Assembly: GCA_025358525.1 (NCBI GenBank)
Contig: JANYJI010000060.1
Location: 1 to 36,625 of the forward strand
From: Chloroflexota bacterium
GTDB taxonomy: Bacteria; Chloroflexota; Limnocylindria; Limnocylindrales; CSP1-4
DNA length: 36,625 nucleotides
Reading direction: 5' to 3'
Both the position numbers and the translations under genes were made by a program. Positions within the stretch are counted from its first letter, which is position 1; each line of letters begins with the position of its first letter. Below are positions 1-7,713 of the stretch, in pieces. The notes below the pieces were generated by a model. That model made no database searches, was not told where the DNA came from, and worked only from the letters and a program-made list of their open reading frames with translations.

Positions 1-446
1 CGGACTTGCCGGGCGGCCAGCTGGGCCATCGGAGTCAGCTCATCGTAAGTGACCATGTGCGTGACGCCGGCGAGCTTGCGAGCCTGTTTGGCGACGGAGC
101 CGGCATGGTCGCCGATCCTCTCCAGCTCGTATGTGACCCGATCGAGGGCAAGCAAGAAGCGCAGGTCGCGGGCGACCGGTGCCTGGGTGGCGATAGTCAT
201 TGCCACAATGCCGGCGACGGCCCGTTGAACCTCATTGATGCGTCCGTCGGCGGCGATGACCTTCTGGGCCAGGGACGCGTCGCGGTTCAGAAGGGCGTCG
301 TGGGCCGCGAGGATCTGCTCCTCCACGTAACTGCCCATACGCAGCACGCCGTCCTTCACGTCTCGCATCTCGACATCGAGACTCGCGCGAATGCGCAAGG
401 CGTGGCGCTTTGCATCGGCGACTACTGCGTCCTCCAGGGACCTCAT
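1..446 (-). CDS. phoU: Phosphate-signalling protein PhoU (3' end beyond the window)
   Basis: PhoU is a cytoplasmic helical-bundle protein that links the Pst transporter to the PhoR-type kinase and damps the phosphate-starvation response. This ORF is missing from the ORF track because it runs off the left edge. I translated it by hand; about 148 residues are visible. The family signature ELERIGDHAGSVAK is present, preceded by a helix containing RMGSYVEEQI, so one complete PhoU helical repeat and the start of the second are seen. I chose the ATG at 446 because CAGGAG lies 6 bases upstream. An in-frame ATG at 476 overlaps the pstB stop (ATGA) and would add ten residues ([10 protein letters not shown]). 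It is the last gene of pstSCAB-phoU, the usual order. The identification is firm; only the start is uncertain. Confidence 0.93.
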   Translation of the reverse strand, partial: MRSLEDAVVADAKRHALRIRASLDVEMRDVKDGVLRMGSYVEEQILAAHDALLNRDASLAQKVIAADGRINEVQRAVAGIVAMTIATQAPVARDLRFLLALDRVTYELERIGDHAGSVAKQARKLAGVTHMVTYDELTPMAQLAARQV

Positions 447-472
447 CTTCGACTCCTGATTTTGATTGGGAC

Positions 473-1354
473 TCATCCGAATCGTCCGGAGATATAGTCC
501 TCGGTGAGTCGCTCGGTCGGCCGGGTGAAGATTCGGCCGGTGGGTCCAACCTCGACGAGGTAGCCGGCGCGATCCTCGGCCATCGTAAAGAAGGCCGTGA
601 CATCGCTCACGCGTGCCGCCTGCTGCATGTTGTGAGTAACGATGACGATGGTGTAGGCCTGTCGCAGCTCGCGCATCAACTCTTCGATACGGAGTGTCGA
701 GACCGGGTCTAGGGCCGACGCGGGCTCGTCCATCAGGATCACCTCTGGATCCGTGGCCAGGACTCGGGCGATGCAGAGGCGCTGCTGTTGGCCGCCGGAC
801 AGGGCCAGGCCGGACTTGCGCCGCAGGTCGTCCTTGACCTCGTCCCACAGCGCCGCCCGCTTGAGACTCGTTTCCACCAGTTCCTCGAGTTTGCGCCGAT
901 CATTCATGCCGCGGCGGCGCGGGCCGTAGGCCACGTTCTCGAAGATGGACATCGGGAACGGGTTGGGGCGCTGGAAGACCATGCCGACCCTGCGCCTCAG
1001 CTCGACGACACTCACCTCGGGGTCCATGACATTTTCGCCTTCAAGGCAGACAGCGCCTTGGACGCTTGCGCCCGGAATGAGATCGTTCATGCGGTTGAAG
1101 CAGCGCAGGAAGGTGCTCTTGCCGCTGCCGGAAGGTCCGATGAGGGCCAGGATCGAGCGTGCCTGGACCTGGAGGGATACGTCGCGAACCGCAACCTTCT
1201 CGCCATACATGATGGAGACGTGCTCCGTTGCGATCTTGATAGAGATGGTGGCGGCAGATGCCTCGTCGCGGACCACGGGCGCGGTCACGTCGATAGCCCG
1301 GACCGAGGGTACGGGGTGGGGGGCAGTAGCAAGCATTTCGTCTCCGAAGTTCAT
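473..1354 (-). CDS. pstB: Phosphate ABC transporter ATP-binding protein PstB
   Basis: PstB is the ATPase that powers high-affinity phosphate import through PstC/PstA at the inner face of the membrane. The track ORF (473-2194) extends into an antisense-like reading of pstA. The real start is the ATG at 1354 (MNFGDEM), which overlaps the pstA stop by ATGA; a second in-frame ATG lies at 1336. The 293-residue product has Walker A GPSGSGKS (about residues 73-80), the Q-loop FQRPNPFP typical of PstB, signature LSGGQQQR, Walker B VILMDEP and switch histidine VTHNMQQ. About 35 poorly conserved residues precede the ATPase domain. It is translationally coupled to pstA upstream and followed by phoU. All catalytic motifs are intact. 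Confidence 0.97.
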   Translation of the reverse strand: MNFGDEMLATAPHPVPSVRAIDVTAPVVRDEASAATISIKIATEHVSIMYGEKVAVRDVSLQVQARSILALIGPSGSGKSTFLRCFNRMNDLIPGASVQGAVCLEGENVMDPEVSVVELRRRVGMVFQRPNPFPMSIFENVAYGPRRRGMNDRRKLEELVETSLKRAALWDEVKDDLRRKSGLALSGGQQQRLCIARVLATDPEVILMDEPASALDPVSTLRIEELMRELRQAYTIVIVTHNMQQAARVSDVTAFFTMAEDRAGYLVEVGPTGRIFTRPTERLTEDYISGRFG

Positions 1355-2307
1355 GCGGCCGTCAGCCTTCGGGTCAGCACGCGGCCCAGAAAGCGCGCCC
1401 CAAGGTTGAATATCAGGACCAGCGCGATCAGGAGCGCGGCCGAGCCATCGACGATCTGGTTGCGGTAGGCGCCCAGACCCTCGGATTGCAGCTTGTAGAT
1501 ATAGACGGACAGGGTTGTGGCGGGTCGGAAGGGGCTCCACGGCGATGCCGGGTTGGTAATGTCGAGGTTGCCGAAGTTGAGGTGCGTGGGCGTCCCGATC
1601 CCTGCCGTGAACAGGAGAACGGCAGCCTCGCCGAAGACGCGGCCCGCTGTCAGGATCACGCCTGTGACGAGCCCCGGGATGGCGAGCGGCAGGACAACGT
1701 GGCGGATGGTCTGCCATTTCGTGGCGCCCAGAGCGAGGCTGGCGCTGCGCTCGTCCTGCGGTACGGCCCGGAGTGCCTGTTCGGCGAGCCGGGTCATTAG
1801 GGGCAGGTTGAACATGGTGAGGGCAAGCGCGCCGCCGAGGGCCGTGAAGCCCATATGTAGCTCGTCCACGAACAGGATGAGGCCGAACATGCCGACCACA
1901 ATCGAGGGCACGGAGCTGATTGCCTCTTCGGCGAATCGGATGGCGCTGGTAACGGCGTTGTCGCCGGCATACTCGGACATGTAGATGCCGCCAAGGATGC
2001 CGACCGGCACCGAGACCATGAGCGTCAGAGCGAGCATGTAGATGGAGTTCCAGAGGAGCGGGAAAATGCCGCCCAGATCGGAGTCGCTTGGATCGCTGAG
2101 CACGAAGCTCGGCGAGACGACGCCCCAGGCAGCCATGGCGAAGTGGACGATGATCGCCCCGAGCAGAAGTAGGACGAACGCGCCAGTCCCCCACAGGACG
2201 GCAGTGGCTACGCGGTCGGCGAGCATGCTGCCCCTGGAACTCTTGCCGTGCAGGCTGGGACGGCCCGGGCCAGCCTGCCTGTCGATCGATGGAGCGCCGG
2301 CGCTCAC
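1351..2307 (-). CDS. pstA: Phosphate ABC transporter permease PstA
   Basis: PstA is one of the two membrane subunits of the phosphate channel. The 318-residue protein has a hydrophilic N-terminus of about 30 residues and then roughly six hydrophobic segments (the first is [18 protein letters not shown]), with the binding-protein-dependent permease cytoplasmic loop ([32 protein letters not shown]) that docks on PstB. The GTG start at 2305-2307 overlaps the pstC stop as GTGA, and its own stop overlaps the pstB start as ATGA. This is strong evidence for coupled translation in one operon. The length is slightly above the common 280-300 residues because of the N-terminal extension. Confidence 0.96.
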   Translation of the reverse strand: MSAGAPSIDRQAGPGRPSLHGKSSRGSMLADRVATAVLWGTGAFVLLLLGAIIVHFAMAAWGVVSPSFVLSDPSDSDLGGIFPLLWNSIYMLALTLMVSVPVGILGGIYMSEYAGDNAVTSAIRFAEEAISSVPSIVVGMFGLILFVDELHMGFTALGGALALTMFNLPLMTRLAEQALRAVPQDERSASLALGATKWQTIRHVVLPLAIPGLVTGVILTAGRVFGEAAVLLFTAGIGTPTHLNFGNLDITNPASPWSPFRPATTLSVYIYKLQSEGLGAYRNQIVDGSAALLIALVLIFNLGARFLGRVLTRRLTAA

Positions 2308-3305
2308 AGGGCGATCCTCCGACTGTTGATCACGCGCACGAGCACCACTGAGGTGATCGAGATGACCAGCAGGACCAGGCTCATGGTCCAGAGCGCGTCT
2401 TGCCAGGGTTCACCGAAGACCGTGTTGCCCATCTCCAGGGTGATCTGGGAGGTCAGCGTCGAGAGAGGCTGGGTGATCGCCCTGGGGAATACAGGGCTGC
2501 TGCCGATGACCATCTGCACGGCCAGGGCCTCGCCGGCGGCTCGAGTCATGCCCAGCACGACCGCCGTAAGGACACCGGGCAGGGCGGCCGGAACGAGGAT
2601 GTGGCGGATCGCCTGCCAGCGGGTAGTGCCGAGGGCGAGCGATCCCGTACGGAGCTCCTGCGGGACGGCCCGAAAGGCGTCGTAGGAGACGCTCGTGACG
2701 GTGGGCAGGATCATGATCGATAGGACCAGCGACCCGGCGAGCCAGGAAAAGCCAGTCCGGAAGCCCGGCGCCCGAAAGACCTCACCGAGGACTGGCAGCG
2801 AGACCACAAGACCCTGCTGAAATGTGTCGCTCAAGAACGGCACCAGGATCGTCAGGCCGAGCCAGCCCCACACAACGCTGGGGATGCCGACAAAGATCTC
2901 CAGGGCGGGCTGCACGATCGCCTTGGCCCATTGCGGAGCGACCTCGGAGAGGAAAAGGGCCAGCCCCACGGAGAGTGGCGTCGAGATGACCAGGGCCACG
3001 ACCGTAACAAAGATCGTGCCGGCAATGAACGGCAGCAGGCCAAAGTTGACGGTGCCGCTCATCCGGTCAGGCTGCCACTCAGCCGAAAAGATCTGAGTGA
3101 TCGGGATGCCGTCCTTTAGGAAGAGCTGCAGGCCCTGCCAGGCGATGAAGGCGAGCAGCAGGACGACCACTCCGATCATCGAGGCCGCGGCCACAAAGAC
3201 CACTCGCCGCGGCAGATCGATACGTTCGCGGAAACCCGGTCTGGCGCGCAGGCTGGCCCGTCGGTCAGGGGTTGCCAAGTGGACCATTGGCTCAACTTCG
3301 GTCAC
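2304..3305 (-). CDS. pstC: Phosphate ABC transporter permease PstC
   Basis: PstC is the partner membrane subunit of PstA. The 333-residue protein has a hydrophilic N-terminus, then about six hydrophobic segments, the PstC-type periplasmic region containing [25 protein letters not shown], and the cytoplasmic coupling loop [32 protein letters not shown]. The GTG at 3305 lacks a visible Shine-Dalgarno sequence. An in-frame ATG at 3287 (MVHLATPD) is a reasonable alternative start. It lies 25 bases downstream of pstS and overlaps pstA by four bases, so it belongs to the same transcript. Confidence 0.96.
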   Translation of the reverse strand: MTEVEPMVHLATPDRRASLRARPGFRERIDLPRRVVFVAAASMIGVVVLLLAFIAWQGLQLFLKDGIPITQIFSAEWQPDRMSGTVNFGLLPFIAGTIFVTVVALVISTPLSVGLALFLSEVAPQWAKAIVQPALEIFVGIPSVVWGWLGLTILVPFLSDTFQQGLVVSLPVLGEVFRAPGFRTGFSWLAGSLVLSIMILPTVTSVSYDAFRAVPQELRTGSLALGTTRWQAIRHILVPAALPGVLTAVVLGMTRAAGEALAVQMVIGSSPVFPRAITQPLSTLTSQITLEMGNTVFGEPWQDALWTMSLVLLVISITSVVLVRVINSRRIAL

Positions 3306-3330
3306 TGCGGGGTCCGGAGCGGAGCGGTGG

Positions 3331-4221
3331 CTATTTGGCGGCGGGGGCGTAGGAAAGGCTGGGGATGAGATTGGTCTGAACGTCCGCGCTCATCATGTAG
3401 TCGAGAAAGGCCTTGGTGAGTCCGGCGGGCTGGCCGTTGGTGTACATGTGGCCGTCGGCGGCGAGCTTGTAGGTGCCAGTGGACATGTTGGCGATCGTGG
3501 CATCGGCGCCGTTGAGCTGAAGGCCGTTGAGCAGGGACTTGTTCGCCGGGTCGTTGTAATACGCGAAGCCGATGACGCTGATCGAACCCGGGGTTTTGCT
3601 GATGGCCGTCGTGATCGCGCCGTTTGAGTCTTCAGTCAGGGTCTCGCCGCCCGTCGCCTCGTTGGCGCCGCTCAGGACGAGCTTCTTGTACGTTGAGCGG
3701 GTGCCGGAGGAAGCAGGACGCAGGATCAGGACGATCGCCTTGTCGGGGCCGCCGACAGCCTTCCAGTTGGTGATCTTGCCGGTCCAGATGTCGATGCTCT
3801 GCTGCGTCGTGAGGTTGGTGACGCCGGTCACGTCCTTGTTGGTGACGACGATCCAACCCTGCTTGGCGACGATATGGTCCACGAGTTTGTTCGCGTCGGG
3901 CGTGGCGAGCTTGCTGCCGGCGGTGATGTCGGAGTTGCCGATCTGGACGGCGCCCTGGACGACCTGGCTGAGGCCGGTGCCGGAACCGCCGCCGTTGACG
4001 GTGACCGTGGCGCCGGCGCAGGCCTTGGTGTACGCCTTGGCAGCGGCATCGATGAGCGGCTGAAGGGCCGTCGAGCCGGCAGCGGTGATGCTACCGGTGA
4101 CGCAGTTCGTGGCCGAGGTGGCGGCGGTCGGCGCTGGCGATGTGCCGGCCGACGAGCACGCAGCGGCCAAGATCGTGGCCGCAATGGCCAGTCCGCCGAG
4201 ACGTCGGGTTCCGTTGAGCAA
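3331..4221 (-). CDS. pstS: Phosphate-binding lipoprotein PstS
   Basis: PstS captures extracellular phosphate and delivers it to PstC/PstA. The 296-residue product starts with a lipoprotein signal (LAIAATILAAACSS; the lipidated cysteine is about residue 22), then a Thr/Ser/Ala-rich linker, then a periplasmic-binding-protein fold. Phosphate-contact motifs are visible: AAGSTALQPLIDAAA near the N-terminus, NGGGSGTGLSQV, and RPASSGTRSTYKK. The start is a TTG at 4221, supported by GAGGAG about 9-10 bases upstream. It is the first gene of the pst operon proper and follows a 179-base gap holding three 11-base direct repeats that may bind a PhoB/PhoP-type regulator. Anchoring by lipid suits a Gram-positive or single-membrane envelope. 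Confidence 0.96.
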   Translation of the reverse strand: MLNGTRRLGGLAIAATILAAACSSAGTSPAPTAATSATNCVTGSITAAGSTALQPLIDAAAKAYTKACAGATVTVNGGGSGTGLSQVVQGAVQIGNSDITAGSKLATPDANKLVDHIVAKQGWIVVTNKDVTGVTNLTTQQSIDIWTGKITNWKAVGGPDKAIVLILRPASSGTRSTYKKLVLSGANEATGGETLTEDSNGAITTAISKTPGSISVIGFAYYNDPANKSLLNGLQLNGADATIANMSTGTYKLAADGHMYTNGQPAGLTKAFLDYMMSADVQTNLIPSLSYAPAAK

Positions 4222-4299
4222 CGTAGTGTCTCCTCGTGCGCTGGGCGACTGGACGAGCCAACCTGCTCCCAGTTGCGAGGAGATGGTCCAAGACGGCGT

Positions 4300-4332
4300 T
4301 TAACGCGGTGTTGGCGGTTCGTTAACGTTCGA
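4300..4332 (-). promoter_or_regulatory. Candidate Pho box: three 11-base direct repeats upstream of pstS
   Basis: On the plus strand the sequence reads TTAACGCGGTG, TTGGCGGTTCG, TTAACGTTCGA without gaps. The first and third units share TTAACG and the middle one is degenerate. Eleven-base periodicity is what PhoB/PhoP-family regulators recognise, and the site lies about 80-110 bases before the pstS start. The spacing is directly visible; its function is inferred. No matching core promoter was identified. Confidence 0.35.
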
Positions 4333-4400
4333 GCGGCCGAAAACGGGTGGGCCCGAGCGCGGGACGGTCTGAGGCGGGCCGAACGAAGCCGAGGCGGAAG

Positions 4401-5021
4401 TTAGGCGTGCTTGACGACGATCCGCTCGATCAGGTCCGCCACGTCCTCGCATTTGTCGATCGTGTCTTCGAGGAGGGAGTAGACGTCCTTCCACTTGAGG
4501 ACCTCGATCGTCTTCGCGCCGTCATCGAAGAGGCCGGCGATTGCGGAACGGCTCAGTCGGTCGCCCTCGTTCTCGATCCTATGAACCTCGATGATGAAGC
4601 GGTCGAGATCCTTGAAGCCGCGCAGGTTGCTCAGGGCCTGGTGGATCGTTTCGCAAGCCTGGACGACCAGGGACGCCTGCTTCACGGACGTCTTCGTAGG
4701 CGACACGATGCGATAAAGGACAAAGGTGTCGGCTACCTCTTCGATCAGGTCGAGGATGTCGTCGAGGGCACTGATGAGGGCGTGGATCTCCTCGCGATCG
4801 AAGGGCGTTACGAAGGTCTGTTCCAGGCGCCGGCCGATGTCGTGGCTGATCTCGTCGCCCCGGTGCTCCGTTTCTCGAATCTTCTTGGCGGCCTTGTCGG
4901 GGTTGTCGAAGGTGCGCAGCATCGCCTCGAGCTGCCGGGCGCCGTCGAGGACGTTTGCCGCGTCCTCCACGAAGAGGTCGAAGAATCGCTCTTCGCGCGG
5001 GATCAATCGAAACGAGCGCAC
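4401..5021 (-). CDS. DUF47 / PhoU-like phosphate transport regulator
   Basis: This 206-residue helical protein belongs to the DUF47 (PhoU_div) family, which usually accompanies Pit-type phosphate transporters and is thought to modulate them. Family features are the N-terminal FFDLFVEDAANVLDGA, the acidic helix IRETEHRGDEISHDIGRRLEQTFVTPFDREEIHALISALDDILDLIEEVAD, and the C-terminal repeat WKDVYSLLEDTIDKCEDVADLIERIVV. The GTG at 5021 is preceded by GGAGGT seven bases upstream, an excellent ribosome-binding site. No pit gene is present in the window. Instead it sits ahead of pstS in the same orientation, with the histidine kinase divergent on the other side. A regulatory role in phosphate uptake is likely; its partner is unknown. 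Confidence 0.9.
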   Translation of the reverse strand: MRSFRLIPREERFFDLFVEDAANVLDGARQLEAMLRTFDNPDKAAKKIRETEHRGDEISHDIGRRLEQTFVTPFDREEIHALISALDDILDLIEEVADTFVLYRIVSPTKTSVKQASLVVQACETIHQALSNLRGFKDLDRFIIEVHRIENEGDRLSRSAIAGLFDDGAKTIEVLKWKDVYSLLEDTIDKCEDVADLIERIVVKHA

Positions 5022-5133
5022 CTGGTCAACCTCCGGAAGACGTCGCTGTCGTGAGACGAGCCGGCCGTACGCTCGGCCTCGTCGTCGCGCTCAGATCGTC
5101 GTCATCGCTTAGGGTAGCGCTCGAGGGGCTCTC

Positions 5134-6507
5134 TTGCTCATTGAGCCAGGTAGTCAGGCTGAAGTCGGCCGGGTGTGGCATGCTCGATTCGTGGACATAG
5201 TCGAAGTCCTGTTCATCGTCGGCCTGGCGATCCTGCTGGGCTGGTCTCTGGCAGTCGCGATTTCTCGCGGTCGCGTTATCGAACGACTCGAGGATGCGAC
5301 CGGTGCCAGCGATGCCGACGACGTGGAGCGGCTGGTTCGCGGTGCCATCGAGGAGGCCTCGGACGCCCGCTGGAACGCCGAGCAGACAGCCCACGATACT
5401 GGCTATCTCACCGAGCTGCTGACTGCGGGAGTCGTCCGGCTCAAGGACGATCTGACGGTGGAGGCCGCGAACGACGCGGCTCACGTCATGCTCGGGCGGA
5501 GGCTCGGGACAATGGTCGGGCGATCGGCCCTGGAGGCCTTTGTCGACGCTCGGATCGAGGGCATCGCCCAAACGGCCATGGAGTCAGGATCGGCCAACGG
5601 CGAGCTGGCCGTCAGGTCAAGCACGGGGACGACGGTCACGGTTCGGGCCCGTCGCTCCCCCGTGTCGGGGGTATGGCTGGTGATGGAGGACGTGTCGGAA
5701 CTGCGGCGCCTGCAGCGGATCCGATCCGAGTTCATCGATAATCTCTCGCACGAGCTTCGAACGCCGCTTACGACAATCAGCCTTCTGGCCGAAACGGCTG
5801 CCCGCGACGCGGAATCCGCGTCACCGAGACTGCGTGACCGGATTTCCAAGATCGAGATCGAGACGGGTCACCTGACCCAGATGGTCAACGAATTGCTCGA
5901 TCTGTCGCGTATCGAGAGCGGTACCGCCCAGTTGCTGCTCGACGACGTCAACATGATCCGAGTCGTCAGCTCCACGGCCGAACGGCTACGCCTCTTCGCG
6001 GAGCGTCAGGGACTTCGGATCGTACTGGACCTGCCAGGGCATGTCTCCCCGGTTCGCGGCGACGAGGATCGGCTCGGTCAGGTGTTGATCAACCTGCTGC
6101 ACAACGCCGTCAAGTTCAGCCCTAATGGCGGCGAGATCGCCGTCGGGGTCCGCGAAGTCGCCACTGAGATCACGGTCTGGGTTCGCGATTCTGGCATGGG
6201 CGTTCCGCGGGCCGATCTGACTCGCATCTTCGAGCGTTTCTACAAGGTCGACAGGGCACGTGTCCGGGGCCGAGGCGGTACGGGCCTGGGACTCTCTATC
6301 GCCCGACACGTAATCGATTCGCACGGTGGACGAATCTGGGTCGAATCCGAGGAAGGCCGGGGATCGACATTCTCATTTACAATCCCACTCGCCCCGAAGC
6401 CGTCTGCTCCAGGGCAGGGGACATCCTCGACTGCCCACCTGGGGGCTCAGGGAATCGCCGAACCAGCCCGCCCAGGCCTGGGCTTGGGCCCGAAGCCCGG
6501 CCCCTGA
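5134..6507 (+). CDS. PhoR-like membrane sensor histidine kinase
   Basis: This 457-residue kinase has one N-terminal transmembrane helix (about residues 22-44), a PAS-like region (about 92-185), a HisKA domain with phospho-accepting His206 in DNLSHELRTPL, and an HATPase domain with N-box LINLLHNAVKFS, G1 RDSGMGVP, F-box FERFYKVD and G2 GGTGLGLSIARHV. This is the PhoR-type architecture. The C-terminal 30 residues are a Pro/Gly-rich tail. The TTG at 5134 has GAGGGG just upstream; GTGs at 5173 and 5191 are alternatives. It is divergent from DUF47-pst, so phosphate sensing is a reasonable inference. No response regulator lies beside it, and the only one in the window (24216-24926) is far away and has its own kinase. 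Confidence 0.9.
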   Translation: MLIEPGSQAEVGRVWHARFVDIVEVLFIVGLAILLGWSLAVAISRGRVIERLEDATGASDADDVERLVRGAIEEASDARWNAEQTAHDTGYLTELLTAGVVRLKDDLTVEAANDAAHVMLGRRLGTMVGRSALEAFVDARIEGIAQTAMESGSANGELAVRSSTGTTVTVRARRSPVSGVWLVMEDVSELRRLQRIRSEFIDNLSHELRTPLTTISLLAETAARDAESASPRLRDRISKIEIETGHLTQMVNELLDLSRIESGTAQLLLDDVNMIRVVSSTAERLRLFAERQGLRIVLDLPGHVSPVRGDEDRLGQVLINLLHNAVKFSPNGGEIAVGVREVATEITVWVRDSGMGVPRADLTRIFERFYKVDRARVRGRGGTGLGLSIARHVIDSHGGRIWVESEEGRGSTFSFTIPLAPKPSAPGQGTSSTAHLGAQGIAEPARPGLGLGPKPGP

Positions 6508-6510
6508 GCG

Positions 6511-6993
6511 CTACTCCTTCGTGGTCGAGTCGCCAGTGGGCCGTCGACGCGTGGTAGGACGCTTCGTGGCGGTCCTCTTGCGCGGCGCATTGGCCACCGT
6601 GGCGGCAGGACGCGTAGTGGCGGTCTTCTTGCGCGTGGCTTTGGCCACTGTGGCCGCGGCCGGAGCGGCCGGAGCGGCCGGTTCGGGTGGCCTGTGCGGC
6701 TCGGGCGCTGGAGTCGGCTCTACCAGCGTCGCGGCCGCGATTGGCGTTTCGCCGCGCAGGTCTTCCAGTTCAGCCTGGAGCATCTGGCGCCGGAAGGTGG
6801 CCCGGTCAAGCTTTCGCAATCGCCTGCGCTCCTGGCGGGTCGCATCGGAGAGCTGGCGCTCGAGCTGTCGGAGATGCTTTCGCACGCGCCGCGGAAAGGC
6901 GGCCTTCTTGGACGCCTTGTTGCGTGTCTCGCCGGAGAGCACTGGCGCACCAGCGTGAGCCTTGCCAGGTTGCTTGGATTTGCCCTTTACCAT
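6511..6993 (-). CDS. Histone-H1-like basic-tail protein with coiled-coil N-terminal half
   Basis: I place the start at the ATG at 6993 (MVKGKSKQPG), preceded by AAGGGG, rather than at the 32-codon-longer track start. The 160-residue product has three parts: a strongly basic helical region (RRVRKHLRQLERQLSDATRQERRRLRKLDR...ELEDLRG) likely to form a coiled coil, a Pro/Ala/Glu linker, and a Lys/Arg/Thr/Ala tail built from two 17-residue repeats (AATVAKATRKKTATTRP and AATVANAPRKRTATKRP). Such tails occur in bacterial histone-H1-like proteins, including AlgP of Pseudomonas aeruginosa, reported to influence polyphosphate granule spacing. It is the last gene of the DUF971-UPF0145-PPK1-CHAD-SixA run. 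Binding to polyphosphate or DNA is inferred. Three bases separate its stop from that of the convergent kinase. Confidence 0.7.
   Translation of the reverse strand: MVKGKSKQPGKAHAGAPVLSGETRNKASKKAAFPRRVRKHLRQLERQLSDATRQERRRLRKLDRATFRRQMLQAELEDLRGETPIAAATLVEPTPAPEPHRPPEPAAPAAPAAATVAKATRKKTATTRPAATVANAPRKRTATKRPTTRRRPTGDSTTKE
6556..6657 (-). repeat. 51-base imperfect tandem repeat encoding the basic tail
   Basis: Two adjacent 51-base units (6556-6606 and 6607-6657) encode 17 residues each, with 13 of 17 identical. They account for most of the Lys/Arg-rich tail of the histone-like protein and suggest growth of the tail by unequal duplication. Confidence 0.8.
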
Positions 6994-7085
6994 GCCAGCC
7001 CCTTTTCGAAGATGTAGATGGTCGTTCGCCCTCCAGCAGGGCGCACGTGCGTCTTTGCCGAAGGATATGCCGTCGTCCTGGATGG

Positions 7086-7592
7086 TCAACCGTCAGTGCC
7101 GGCGGTCAGGAGATCGGGTGGCAGCAGCCAGCGCAGAATGCCACTCCCGGCCCCGAGCGGCCGCCGCGTGTCGATGCGCAGCAGAGTGCCCTTGCGGACT
7201 GGCAGCTCCGCCACGCCCACGAGTTCGGCCGCCAGCGAGCTGAAGTCAGGGTCGTGGCCAACCAGCAAGGGCCGGCTAGGGTTGCCGGCGCCGGCCAGCA
7301 GCCGTTCGAGTGACTCGAGGTCCAGCGGGCCTGCCAGGGCGTTGGTGACTACGATGGGCAGGCCAAGGGGGGTTGCCACGAGCCTGGCCGTCTCGAGGGC
7401 GCGAACGAGTGGTGAGCTCATGATCAGGTCCGGAAGAAAACCGATGTCGGCCAGGAAGAGGCCCAGGCGCTCCGCCTGGAGCCGGCCCTTCTCGGACAGC
7501 GGCCGCGCGGAATCGGGACCGTCCCACTTCATGGGGTCGCCGGCGTGGGCATGCCGGAGCAGGTGGAGTTGGAGTTCTTCTCTGGTCTTCAC
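7086..7592 (-). CDS. sixA: SixA-type phosphohistidine phosphatase (histidine phosphatase superfamily)
   Basis: SixA-family enzymes are short branch-2-like histidine phosphatases that remove phosphate from phosphohistidine or other phospho-compounds. Catalytic features are visible: the RHG-type motif LLRHAHAGDP near the N-terminus (SixA-like RHAxAG instead of RHGE), the arginine in SPLVRALETA, and the second catalytic histidine in LLVGHDPDF. I chose the GTG at 7592 (MKTREELQLHLLRHA) because family members begin just before the RH motif. The track start (GTG at 7643) would add 17 residues. The gene lies between the CYTH-CHAD gene and the histone-like gene, all on the minus strand. The substrate is unknown; the neighbourhood makes a link to phosphate or polyphosphate plausible but unproven. 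Confidence 0.88.
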   Translation of the reverse strand: MKTREELQLHLLRHAHAGDPMKWDGPDSARPLSEKGRLQAERLGLFLADIGFLPDLIMSSPLVRALETARLVATPLGLPIVVTNALAGPLDLESLERLLAGAGNPSRPLLVGHDPDFSSLAAELVGVAELPVRKGTLLRIDTRRPLGAGSGILRWLLPPDLLTAGTDG

Positions 7593-7713
7593 GGTTCGAT
7601 CATCGCACGCCTGGTAATCGTATCGACTCCACCAATCCGGCACAGCGCCATAAATGCATTCGCGTTCCGTGTGGCGGTTCGGCGCAGTGGGCGAGGGCCA
7701 GCGCCGTCCGGCG

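Noticed and set aside
6-497. Plus-strand 163-residue ORF at the left edge
   Set aside because: It is antisense to phoU, whose minus-strand translation carries clear PhoU motifs.
1355-2194. N-terminal two-fifths or more of the 573-residue track ORF around pstB
   Set aside because: The Arg/Pro/His-rich part is an out-of-frame reading of pstA; the real pstB begins at 1354.
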